Shown piece after piece: positions 52,876 to 62,742 of a stretch of DNA of 64,000 bases. Where the stretch lies: contig MU006219.1 of the NCBI GenBank assembly GCA_010093685.1, positions 1,569,531 to 1,633,530 on the forward strand, in the 5' to 3' direction. This DNA comes from Ophiobolus disseminans. Lineage: Eukaryota; Ascomycota; Dothideomycetes; Pleosporales; Phaeosphaeriaceae. The position numbers and the translations under genes were made by a program. Numbering within the stretch: position 1 is the first letter of the stretch; the number at the start of each line of letters is the position of its first letter. Under the pieces are notes generated by a model. The model did not search any database. It was not told where the DNA came from and saw nothing but the letters and a program-made list of their open reading frames with translations.

Positions 52876-53676
52876 ATGAGGACTTCGAGCTCATTGAATC
52901 AATCTCATATTCCCGAAGCTTTCTTCTTTCTGATCATAGTAAGTCAAGACCTCTGCAGCAATTTATAAGGATAAAGATGTCTGAAGTCAGTTGTGGAGAT
53001 GTCAACGCAACACTGAGAATCTCCAGGCTGACATATTAGGATACGATCAAAGTACACTGAGGATTTCCAGGCTATGCAATCAGCATGTGATGTGCTCTTT
53101 GTGCGTAGTGCGCTTGTATTCCTTTCCTCCCATCCCACACAACGTCATCTCCCAGCGGAACTTCCGACAGCCCCAAGCATCAAGTATTGCAGCTCAGACT
53201 TGCCCAAGTCGCCTGAATTGCTGTACGTCGATGCGTCGCAACTCCAGCCCTGCATCGTCTTCAGCCGGCATCCGAAATCCAGGATCTCGGACGCAAGCAC
53301 CTCTCCACACCAACAGTTCCCCATACATAAACACTCTTCCCCAATAGTTTCCCAGCATGTAAGAAATGTTTCTCGCGCATAATACGGTTAAAATGGACTG
53401 AAGCGTTCCATGCCCCGATATTGCGACATGGAGAGTTTCAGGCCTTCAGGCAAGAACTTGAACAGCATTGCGATGCAGACTTGCAATTTCTGCAATCAAC
53501 GCCATAATGCGAAATATCTTGAGTACATATGTGCTCATCGAGTCCGGATCTAGAGCACAGCAATCAAGACATCACATTCTTCCCTACTCAACTCCAGTCA
53601 TTCACTCCCCACTTCAGCGCTAGTCGCCCTTCACACTCTTTCAACTCCAACCAAACCAACCCACTCCAATACCAAA

Positions 53677-54077
53677 ATGAAATTCTCATCCACTCTCCTC
53701 ATCCTCAGCGTCTCCGCTCTCAGCAGCGCACGCATCCTGCGCGTCCGCCAGGCCAATGCGCAAAGCTTCACTGGCGCGCTGGGTGGCATCGCTGCGACGC
53801 CCATCTTGGATAGCGGAAACGAGGACCGCCCCTTCCAGGTCAAGGCAGATACGTTTGTGAATCTGGCCGCGGCGCTGCAGAGGAGCTGTGATCAGCAGTT
53901 CAATGGGTGTGCGAATGCGGCAAATGGTGGGGATGCGGCGTTTTCGACGCAGGAGTGTCAGGCACAGAAAGGTGAGTTTACCGTCTTCTGTCATGAAAGA
54001 GAAGGATGCTAACGCGAGGTGTAGATGACTGCTCTGCTGCTGGCGCTGCGGCTCGTCGGTACCGGCTACGCATCTAA
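53677..54077 (+). CDS. Small secreted protein
   Basis: Two exons (53677-53971, 54025-54077) give 115 aa. The signal peptide MKFSSTLLILSVSALSSARI is followed by RVRQANAQ, a possible dibasic-type processing site. The mature part begins QSFTGALGGIAATPILDSG and carries four cysteines in a pattern shared with a widespread family of fungal small secreted proteins: SCDQQFNGCANAANGG, EC, then DDCSAAGAAARR from exon 2. The short arginine-rich end (ARRYRLRI) is unusual. Function unknown; wall-associated or apoplastic location inferred. Confidence 0.82.
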
Positions 54078-54988
54078 GGCATCGTGGTTGGCGAGAGTTG
54101 AGCTCCATCGTCGTTGAAGAACACGGGAAGGAAGAAGTGGTGGTCTGAAGTTACGGGCGGACAGCTTGCTGCTGATGGTCAGTAGTAAGTGTGCTATTGA
54201 TACAGTCTTGCGAGCATAGCCCAGCTTCGTGGCAGCTTTTCTTAGTAGATATACAATGCAACGAAATAAGATCGACAAAAAGAACAATAAAGAGATTGCA
54301 ATCGCAGCATCGAACTCTCAACACAACAAAAAGAAAGCCCTCCTGAAAACGTTTGAAACAGTAGTCATCACCTGAAAACCAAGCAAGATACATCGTTATC
54401 ACAGGTACGAACCATCGTTGGACTTTCTTGAGAGATTTCTGAGTTCTATAATATATATATAGTACGTTTAATTGATGTTGGAAATAGTAGTTGGTGATTA
54501 CGAAGAAGTGGGGCGGGCTAAGGCGATGCAAACGGGTGAAGGTGGTGAGGATGACACGCATCTCTAGTGTGTCACACATTGTTTCAGGCATCATCTAACT
54601 AGGTCTGGCTCGATATACTGGGTGAGAAGTCTTCATGATTACATCGCATATGGCAATGTTGTTACCATTAACATATGTGTAGTCAGCAAAGTGATGTTAG
54701 GTGAATGAAGAGAACACGAAATGACATTTAGAGTGACGCCAAACGCCGATCTCCAATGCTAGTCGCTACGCTTTTAAACTATCCTACATATCCTCAAGGC
54801 AGTCCACAGCAACGACAAGACGCCGATACTGCAGCCAAGAGGCCCTCACATGCTCAACGCCACGCACCTCACCCTTCCCACACTCAGCGACGACGACCAG
54901 GTGCACGCACCACATCCTCATCTTCTGAGTCGCTCTCCAGCATTCTGTTGTCAGGCACGGATGCCTTTCCCAGACGCCCAGCCAACTC
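54078..54988. other. Intergenic
   Basis: 0.9 kb with no supportable gene. A minus-strand frame (54151-54594) is cysteine-containing but has no family content. Confidence 0.5.
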
Positions 54989-55764
54989 TCATATCTCATC
55001 TACCCTGAAGCCAGGCTTCGCAGCCGCCACCGCCTCCTCATCCAACCTCTCATCCCGTACGACACCAGCCGCAATTTCCTTCTCCTTCTTTTTTGTCTTG
55101 ACGCCCTTCTTCCTGTACGCGCCAGATCTCTTGATGCCCTTGGCGTCTTTCGTCTCGGGCCACTCCGAATAGAGGGCGCCGGCTTTGCTGTACAAGGCCT
55201 GAATGACCCACTCGACATCGACCATCTGCAGGTCTTCGTCTTCGTCGTCGTCTGAAGCCTCTTCGGCCTCGTGCTCTTGTCGACGGCTCATCTGCGTGGG
55301 GGAGGACGAGACGGACGATGGTTGTGACGGTTTTCGCGGCTCATTTTCTACATAAAGGTTAGCATATTGCTGTAGGCAGGAGTAGCTCAAGGCACGTATC
55401 AAGACCAGAAACCCGGCTGGTAGCAGAGCCAGGAAGGAGCCAGCGAAGGAAAGGTACATACCCTCAGAGCTTTGGGGAGGTTGTTGTCCTCGAGGAACAA
55501 CAGAGCCTCCAGTGCCGGCTCGGCGAAGACGCGCTCGTCTTCGTCCGTGCCGATGACGATGCGCTCGCCATGCGCAATATCCTTGAAGGTGGACGGGCAG
55601 CCGGCGACCTCGAAGAGGGGCTCGCCGTTGATGTCGAAGTCGTGACAGCGGAAAGCGGCCTTGACGTGCGCCGCGAAATCGGCTCCGTCCATTGACGGCG
55701 TGGTCATGAAGTTGTTGACCGTGAGGCCCCCGGGGATGTGGAGCTGCACGACGCGTGCAGACAT
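54989..55764 (-). CDS. Conserved fungal protein with acidic and Lys-rich C-terminus, function unknown
   Basis: Two exons (55462-55764 and 54989-55369) give 227 aa using the CCTACAG acceptor; a later TAG acceptor would be out of frame. The N-terminal 100 residues look like a small alpha/beta domain (RVVQLHIPGGLTVNNFM, AAFRCHDFDINGEPLFEV, ERIVIGTDEDERVFAEPALE). The C-terminal half is disordered, with SSSVSSSPTQMSRRQEHE-like sequence, an acidic run (DDDEDEDLQMVDVE), then GAYRKKGVKTKKKEKE. No targeting signal except the basic run, which could be nuclear. Family not recognised. Confidence 0.75.
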
Positions 55765-56003
55765 CGTGAGTGATGTGATGTGGTTGTGAGTTGAGGTTGA
55801 ATTGAGGTTGAAGTGATGTGGAAAATGAGGTGGGACGTGATTGAAAAGAAGTTGAGAAAACTTTTCGACGTTGAGTAGAAATGAAATTAGAAATTTCGTT
55901 TGTTGGTGAAAGGTCAACAACGTGCCCGTGAAGTGAAGATGCTCGTTTGCGGTACCTCCTTCACCTGACTCCTGAATGATACAACACCCCATCTTTAACA
56001 CCG
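55765..56003. other. Short intergenic segment
   Basis: 239 nt between two minus-strand genes. It contains repeated GATGTG/GTTGAG motifs at 55770-55830 and an A/G-rich 5' leader for the downstream gene. Confidence 0.4.
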
Positions 56004-57116
56004 TCAAGCCTTGGGTAATGCCTTTTCTTTCTCAGATACGTCTGCCACTGGTCCATCATCCTTCTTAGGTAGATTCTTCAAGCAGGGTGCGTTGAACAGC
56101 CTGCCATTCCAGGCCCCTCTCGTGGTACCAGCAGCCACCACACACCAGAGCAGTATCACAGCGACAGCAAAGATAGTACCCAGGACCTTGAAGAACAGGC
56201 TAGGAAAGATATTGCCAAACTCCATCGTCGACAGTGCCATGACGCCCAATGGGAACGTGAACCCCCACCAGCCCATATTAAAGGGAAACGGACGTGACTT
56301 ATAGATGGATGCGAGCGCAAAGCAAAGCCAGGTCAGGCCAAACGCCCACATAAGGAGTGCTATGAAAACGCCATTGATAAAGAAAATATCGCCAGCTACA
56401 GGAAGGTCTGAGAAAAACCGTGTAGCTGGAAATACTTTACGACTCACATGCCCCAGATATGTAATGCTGTATCCGCCCATCCCCAGCGGTCCGAGGGGCA
56501 AGAAGGACGAAACAACAATCTCTCGAGGCGGTAGCTTGTGTAGAGCAAGGCGCGTGTAGTACATGACTAACACCGTCATCGCTAACGGAGTCGCCATACC
56601 CCACATAACGTACGACGCAAGTATCGTCCCGAGCGCATTCTCCGGGTCAGGTAGATGCTCTGCCACCCTTGCGCCAGTACCGGCAGCAACGATCGACGCA
56701 GCAATAGGAAGCAACTGAGCCGCTGTGATTCGATCCAGAGCCTGTCGATGATTTGAAGAGATCAACAACACCGTGAGCGAAATCGTCACCGCTACAGCAA
56801 CAACCGAATCAATTATCCAGCACACCCAAGCAAACGTAACAGCCCACGGCCCCCAGTACGGAATACACAACGAACACCAAGCCGACACGAGGGTAGCAAA
56901 GCCCATAGGAATCGTTCCAAGAAAGAGCGAATTCACGCTGTCGTTGATCATGACGGTCCATATTTCCGGGTAGACGGTATATCGAAACACGGAGATGGCG
57001 AATGCGCACATGAAGAGTATGGCGTTTAGCCCAAAGAAAATGACCGAGAGCCAGTAGAGCCAATCTGCTTTGAAAGGGATGGATATGAGAAGTAAAGAGA
57101 CGATGCCAGTGCCCAT
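56004..57116 (-). CDS. SSU1: Ssu1-type TDT transporter (sulfite/malate efflux family), N-terminus uncertain
   Basis: The 370-aa body from the ATG at 57116 (MGTGIVSLLLISIPF) has about ten hydrophobic helices and the fungal Ssu1/TDT layout: PEIWTVMINDSVNSLFLGTIPMG region, IPYWGPWAVTFAWVCWIID, GTGARVAEHLPDPENALG, HKLPPREIVVSSFLPLGPLG and FNMGWWGFTFPLGVMALS. The usual orthologue also has an upstream conserved GWRRIVRNFSPSWFSVTMGTG and a cytosolic N-terminus. Here that N-terminal region (ATG at 57398) is in the same frame but separated by a TAG at 57171-57173. No splice model I tried removes the TAG in the right phase. The family exports sulfite, giving tolerance to it, or transports dicarboxylates. 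Confidence 0.85.
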   Translation of the reverse strand: MGTGIVSLLLISIPFKADWLYWLSVIFFGLNAILFMCAFAISVFRYTVYPEIWTVMINDSVNSLFLGTIPMGFATLVSAWCSLCIPYWGPWAVTFAWVCWIIDSVVAVAVTISLTVLLISSNHRQALDRITAAQLLPIAASIVAAGTGARVAEHLPDPENALGTILASYVMWGMATPLAMTVLVMYYTRLALHKLPPREIVVSSFLPLGPLGMGGYSITYLGHVSRKVFPATRFFSDLPVAGDIFFINGVFIALLMWAFGLTWLCFALASIYKSRPFPFNMGWWGFTFPLGVMALSTMEFGNIFPSLFFKVLGTIFAVAVILLWCVVAAGTTRGAWNGRLFNAPCLKNLPKKDDGPVADVSEKEKALPKA

Positions 57117-57398
57117 TGTTACGCTGAACCAGGACGGCGAGAAATTGCGTACGATTCTACGCCAGCCGACCTACGAAATTGTTAATAATTCCTTAATTCC
57201 GGGACGTGGAGTACTTGCATCGTATTTCGATAGCTCTGCACGCGCCACAGTAGCCTCAGGGTTTCCAGATGGAGTCGTAGATGCCTTCTTCCGACTACGT
57301 GACCTTGTTCGGTTGGTTGGGACGCGTTGGGCTGCAGGTGCAGTCAGCGCAGGATTGTCTGACGCAATAAGGTCCAGCTCGTAGTCATCCATGGTCAT
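57117..57398 (-). other. N-terminal extension frame of the Ssu1-like transporter, interrupted by a stop
   Basis: The ATG at 57398 starts MTMDDYELDLIASDNPAL and a Ser/Arg/Lys-rich cytosolic-looking region, then PGIKELLTIS, TAG, VGWRRIVRNFSPSWF, all one frame. The sequence before the TAG (TTAACAATTTCGTAG) resembles an intron 3' end, but the nearest donor (GTACTCC, 44 nt earlier) would shift the frame. Confidence 0.5.
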
Positions 57399-57780
57399 TG
57401 GCGAGTGTGGACGAGAGGACCAGGACTTTCGGCATCACTTCAAAGAATGGAATGCGACAATGACGATGGCACTACCACCGTCATTACCCGACGAAGCGCA
57501 AAGAACCAGCTTTGCGCACGGGCCACTTTGTGCGTTTCACTCCGAAACTTCAGCCGAGTTTCGCTGAAAAGGCAGTCAGCTTTTGACTTTTCGACTGCCT
57601 TATGGCAATTGCATCGTCATGTCTATCTTGTAGCGCTTCGTCGCGCCGGACTTGGTGTTGCTCAGGATTTGCTGCCTCGACCTTCCGCTACGCTTCCCCT
57701 CGTCCGAATTCGGTGCGTCCGGCAACTGAATCTACGAGGCTCAAGTGAAGCAATTCTCAGCCTGCCTATGTAAAGAAAGG
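57399..57780. other. Divergent intergenic region
   Basis: 382 nt between the possible transporter N-terminus and the plus-strand F-box-like gene. No motif singled out. Confidence 0.4.
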
Positions 57781-58620
57781 ATGCCTGGCTTTCTGGACCT
57801 CCCACTGGAAATCCGGAACTATGTGTACGATCTGCTACTTTGGGAAGAGTTGGACAAGCCCCAGTTCCGCGGGGTAATGGTCGTGAAGGAAGCCTATATC
57901 AAAAACGATCTCCCACTGCGATGCTACCGCGGCCTACTCCCCGTCTGCCGTCAAATACACAGCGAAGTCAAAAAAGGAATCCAACACATGGTCGCCTCGA
58001 AACGCCTCATCTACGACATGACCATGACTTTCTCCCACGGCAGACCCTACTTTTCCCTGACATGGCTCCGCTTCCCAGCCCTCTCCCCCACAATAAACCA
58101 CCTCTCCATCGCCATCGACCTGCGCACCCGCGAACCCTTGCGCGACAGCGCCCTCGGGCCCTTCATCCCGCACGAACACGAACTCGCACACCTACTCGAA
58201 GATTCCCCAGAGAGTTTCGCCGGCCAGTTATTCAACTACATCCCCATCCTGCTCAAATGCCTCGCAAACCTGCTCTCGCATGGAAACCCCAATTTCGCCG
58301 TCTTGTACACGGAATGCATGACGCTGAATCTGCGCACCCCGACGAAAGCAGTCGGATCCAGTGGGAATGGCTTTAATCCGATATCCATGTGTCGCCGTGT
58401 CCCCGTGGACCGCGAAGAAGCGCGCAAACTGCACGCTACGATGCAGAACACGCTCAAAGCGAAGTCCAAGGGGTTCAAAGCGTTTGATGCAAGGGACTGC
58501 GATCGCTTGGTTCCGCTGATACAGGTTGGGTCGTTGAGGTTTGCGACGGAGGGGAGGGTGTGGGCGGAGGGACATAATCTTGTTTTGGCGCGGGATCATT
58601 TTCAGTGGTTGAGGTATTAG
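57781..58620 (+). CDS. Fungal F-box-like (PGFLDLPLEIRN-type) protein
   Basis: An intronless 279-aa protein starting at the ATG at 57781. It opens with MPGFLDLPLEIRNYVYDLLL, the N-terminal box typical of a very large class of Dothideomycete proteins with a degenerate F-box. A conserved GLLPVCRQIHSEVKK and LTWLRFPALSPTINHLSIAID follow. The middle is helical, the end is Trp/His-bearing (GRVWAEGHNLVLARDHFQWL). No transmembrane segment. Relatives may act as SCF adaptors but lack experimental support. A GTG codon at 57745 extends the frame but is unlikely to be used. Confidence 0.8.
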   Translation: MPGFLDLPLEIRNYVYDLLLWEELDKPQFRGVMVVKEAYIKNDLPLRCYRGLLPVCRQIHSEVKKGIQHMVASKRLIYDMTMTFSHGRPYFSLTWLRFPALSPTINHLSIAIDLRTREPLRDSALGPFIPHEHELAHLLEDSPESFAGQLFNYIPILLKCLANLLSHGNPNFAVLYTECMTLNLRTPTKAVGSSGNGFNPISMCRRVPVDREEARKLHATMQNTLKAKSKGFKAFDARDCDRLVPLIQVGSLRFATEGRVWAEGHNLVLARDHFQWLRY

Positions 58621-58851
58621 TTCAGATAGATAGGGTGATGTGTATATGGTGTTTTACATTGAAGAATTATACTACGATTTCAAATATGTGCTACGATGCG
58701 GGTCGTGCAGCGAATGTCCTTTTCCTCCAGGGTATATATCCTACACGATGCGCCGAGTCCGACAACAAGAAAGAGGAAAACCGCCCAATGCACGCTGATA
58801 ACGAGTGATTCTAAACAGTATAGACAAGAAAGGTAAACGACCAGCGAAAGA
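58621..58851. other. Convergent 3' regions
   Basis: 231 nt between converging genes, AT-rich, no gene. Confidence 0.5.
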
Positions 58852-59908
58852 TCATGGTGACCGTACATATTCCCGCGCATGATATGTGATTTCTGCAGGC
58901 GCTTCGACTGGTCTTTGGAGCCCATCCACTTCCACGATTCCATATTGCGCCGGTCCCATACCGGGATAGTGTGGCATTGCGTCACTGGGCCGTGTTACGG
59001 GGCCTTGGTGCTGTTCCCATTTGGCGTCGTTGTTCGAGAACTTTGGCGTTGGGAATCCGTTAGGATTGTATTCTGTGACGCCTTCTGGGTGGAATTGCGT
59101 GATGGGGCGTTGCTTGATGCTATCCCGAGCCTTCTTGCGCCGGCGGTGGAGGAGGAATGCGACTAGGACGATGATGCTGACGACAGTGCAGCCTCCAATT
59201 GTGCCGCCGATTATCGCTCCGAGGCCGGGTTTTGCGGGGTCGGTAGAGGGAGTTAAGGTCGGTGTTGGTGAACTAGATGGTGTGACCAGGACTGTTGTTG
59301 TGCGGTATAGTTCTTTTGGGATGGAGCTGACACCCCAAGCCCTCGACGCAGACTCAGTAAAGCCTTTGTTTGTGCATCCATGCTGTGTCATGCTAGTCTT
59401 ACTGTACTGAATGATCCACTTATAGCATTCAGTGGCAGCCGACTCCGTACATTTGAGGGTAGCGGGGTTGTTGAAGCATGTGGAGTCGGTGCATAGCTTG
59501 GACATTGCAGCGCTTCCTATGCATGTTGTTGGGATTATGCAGGCATCCATGGCCGCAGAGTCACAGCAGCCATGTACGCCATTGTAAGTGTTGGTGGCGC
59601 ATATGAAGTTCGAGCTGGAACATGTAATTGAGGATGCTGTCGATGTGTTAGGGCTGCTCCATGGTCGTAGTAAGTGGTTTCGTACCTGACAAGCCAGAAA
59701 TGAACCCGCATGTTCTATCACCCCCGCTTCCCTGTGCTTGCCGCTTGAAGAGCTCAAAACCTAGTAGCTGTGGTGCTCGAGTCGGCGCTGGACTCCAGTT
59801 GTCAGGTGCCGGAGCGACTCTTGTGGGTTGTGGTAGATCCCATGGGAAGGCTGCGGCGCTTGTAAGAGCTGGTGCAAGAAGCACACAAATTGTGTGAGCG
59901 AACATCAT
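58852..59908 (-). CDS. Cysteine-rich type I membrane protein
   Basis: Two exons (59686-59908 and 58852-59636) give 335 aa. It starts MMFAHTICVLLAPALTSAAA, a signal peptide, then a Pro-rich segment (FPWDLPQPTRVAPAPDNW). The ectodomain has about 15 cysteines in short blocks (RTCGFISGL, SSITCSSSNFICATN, GVHGCCDSAAMDACIIPTTC, CTDSTCFNNPATLKC), then a Ser/Thr/Pro stalk (TPSSSPTPTLTPSTDP). A transmembrane helix (IIGGTIGGCTVVSIIVLVAF) is followed by RRRKKARD. The tail holds VTEYNPNGFPTPKF and HQGPVTRPSD. The layout resembles fungal wall-sensor or 'GPI-like' receptors, but no WSC or named domain is identified. Possible wall-stress or adhesion role. Confidence 0.8.
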
Positions 59909-62742
59909 CGTGGTTCCATGTGAGGAAAAGATCGACACCAGTGCCGGCAGTATTCTCCTGAAGTACGCGAAAGTAGAAAATTAAGTATATTGTAACGAAG
60001 CAGGCTGAAGAAGAGTGCTGGAGTGCGAAAGCTCGCGGCGATCGTTACGCGATGAAGCTGACTATAAGAAGCTCACACTTTGCCAGGCTGAGCAAATGCG
60101 GCCGGGTCCCCAGCATAAGAGGCAGGGTAAGCTACCAGCTCCCTTGTGTAATCGCCCTAGCGAGCCAGTCTTATCGTGGTGTGTCGCTCAGATCATGCGG
60201 GTAAGCCTTCCCAGAAGCATGTTGCAGCATGCACGGCAGACACATCGTACCGCACCTCCACGCTGAGCAGCCTATCGCATTAGTTCGATCTAGCCAGTGG
60301 GACACGTAAACGTGAAATCTGACCACTGGATAGAGTCAAGGTTGCGCCTTCGGCCGCATGTGTAGGCGTAAGCAAGTCGGGGCTGAGCGCATTTGGTATA
60401 GTGGGGTGGTTGGTGATTGGGTCTAAGCGTGCAGCGGGCTTGACCAGGGTGTACGAAAATAGAAGTGCGGCCGTTAGGAAAGAGACGCACGATGATGCTG
60501 GAATATCCCTTGATGAATGTAGTGTATGGGTTTTATCGAATGGGAGAGTTGTCTGAAATCCGGCGGTCTGGAGTCGAGAGTGGTGAAACGTAGTTCAAAT
60601 GTTTCCACGTGTATTCCGGCACTGCCACCATGCGGAAGCGTTCATGGATCGTTCATGCTGACTTATTCTGGGGTATATCACCAGTCTAATTGCCGGGCGC
60701 GAACAAAGAGTGACTGATCGAAGTATATTTGGGTCGTGCTTTTGAGGTGGTTAAGCAAGAGATATACTCCACCCCTGGCATCTCATGTATCTAATTAAGT
60801 CAAAGGTGTCATTGTCTTAGGGAGTTTCGCTTTCCAATAGTGCGTGTAACAGGCGCCGGGCGAGAACTGATGTCGGAAATGACGCTGCCCTTGGTATGCA
60901 ACATGTCTGAAATCGAGTGAGATTCGGTACGCCCAGTGATATTTGGGCCGGCCTCGCTGCCCAGAGCGTCTGAAGGTCTAATCACATTCAGCCTCTGGTT
61001 GTTCCTCGTGCTGTGCTCTGAGCTAGCTCGAGTATTGCTCGTCTAAGTGGGTGACTCGACGGATACGGGGCGCCACAGCAATAGCGCCTCTCGATGCTTG
61101 AAAGAACACACCATTCCAACTCTTTCTCATTGCATATATACAAACATACTCCCTCAAATAACGCCACCCAGTGCCCGTAAACACAGATAACTCCTCCTTA
61201 TGCGCACAACAGCTTCAAGTTTGGTGAGACGCCACCACGTAGAAGAGTATGCAGATGCTGTACAATGTATCCACCAGGCCGCGAAAGTCCGCCTAGTCTC
61301 GCTTGTGCGGTCCAACAATCTTCGGATACATCCTCGAGAGATGATAGTTGATCGTGTTCTTCTTTTGATTCGGGTTACGCTGCGGAGTTTAGCATATGCT
61401 ACCACCAACAGGTACACATGGCGTACCGGCGCATCCATACAGAGCCGTAGCTTCTGCTCAAGCTGTGCGCAGCCCTGGACGCTGTATCCTGATGAAGCCC
61501 AACAACCTGTCGAGAGCAAGTTAGCTTTCTTGCTGGTTGCTATATGCCTTCCTCGTGGTGTCTGCATGCTCCAATCCAGGTCCAAGTATCTCCACCAGTA
61601 TCTCCTTCCCACAGGTTCAAGTATCACGCACCTAGTACTGATGACATGACTCCCAAGCATGGATTCGTTTCTGGCTTGTTCGGTCGGCGGACGCGGAGCT
61701 TCGGTAGTGGAGGGAGGGGACGGTGCGTCACCGACTGCACGGCGGAGCCTTGGGGCTTTGGCACCATGGTTTGTGGTGTGTATGGAATGCTTCGGGGGAT
61801 GACAATGTGTCGCGACGATGAGTCTTGATGTCGTATAGGCTTTAGTGTTGCGATTGCTAATGTTGATGTCGATGAGGCCAAAACTTTGCGCCGCGGAAAC
61901 GGCCTGATTGGGACTAGACTGAACCACTAGCGCGCTTTTGCTGTTTGTGTCCCACATGTGCAGTGTTTACTCGTTGGACGTAATAAACTAAAGCTCGAAC
62001 TGAGGATATGCATCATTGCCTAAGATAGATTTTCGTAGGTATTTGTATTAATGGACTTGAATAGTTGTAAGCTTTCTACTCAAATGTTGTAACAACCTTG
62101 AGTTGTCGAAGCCTTTCTCATATTCAAGTAGACTACTCAGATGTACTGAATATCTCTAGGGAATATATGTGGTCTACCCTTGGGCATCTAAGTATACTCA
62201 TGGAATGCTCTGGATAGTGTGCATCTAGGCTAATTCTCCTCAATCACATTTCCAGGCGTACAATGGTCAACGCCCCAATGAACATTCTTTCTTAATGTTT
62301 TACGGTCGCATTGCAGACGTGGTTTATTAGACTAAAAATCTGGGGGAGAAAGATCGCGTGATGAAGGTTTACGACATTTAAGCTAGATCACGTAGGAAGT
62401 ATTTCGCCGTTGCGAACTCAGTCTGCTAATGCCTAATCCTTGTCGGCAATATTTTCTGAGATACGACTGAAGCAAGAGGTAGAGGATCATGGATGTTCAA
62501 GTGTGAGTAGGAGAGTAGGTGTGGGGCTGCGATGGAGTTGCGGGAACGGCCCAAACAGGACTAGACTAGCGTGCCTGCTGTCAATGTTTGGAGCTTTGTT
62601 GTTGTGGTCGCCGCTGCCTACCAACGGGCCGACACGCACAACCTACGACTCCCCGCCGACGACTAACAGTGCTTAGGACTCGATGTTCATGATTATATAG
62701 CATTTCATATCTAAGAGCATCATTACCCGGCATTCGCCTGCC
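59909..62742. other. 2.8 kb gene-poor stretch
   Basis: No convincing gene. One long minus-strand frame (61154-61957) is listed separately as doubtful. The part around 62000-62440 is AT-rich. The sequence near 62700 is the promoter side of the last gene. Confidence 0.5.
61154..61957 (-). CDS. Doubtful orphan ORF
   Basis: 267 codons from the ATG at 61957. Composition is Arg/Ser/Thr-rich without conserved motifs, signal peptide or membrane span, and codon use does not resemble that of the neighbours. No splice pattern. It is probably chance, but it is long for this AT-balanced sequence, so it is recorded. Confidence 0.15.
   Translation of the reverse strand: MWDTNSKSALVVQSSPNQAVSAAQSFGLIDINISNRNTKAYTTSRLIVATHCHPPKHSIHTTNHGAKAPRLRRAVGDAPSPPSTTEAPRPPTEQARNESMLGSHVISTRCVILEPVGRRYWWRYLDLDWSMQTPRGRHIATSKKANLLSTGCWASSGYSVQGCAQLEQKLRLCMDAPVRHVYLLVVAYAKLRSVTRIKRRTRSTIISRGCIRRLLDRTSETRRTFAAWWIHCTASAYSSTWWRLTKLEAVVRIRRSYLCLRALGGVI

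Larger units (their letters stand above)
52546..53676. other. AT-richer intergenic region with small inverted repeats
   Basis: Promoter side of the HET gene, then sequence with short hairpins (52684-52702, 52814-52837), the membrane-protein 3' remnant (52831-52875), and two near-identical ACTGAG[A/G]AT[C/T]TCCAGGCT units at about 53010 and 53056. No gene. Confidence 0.6.
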
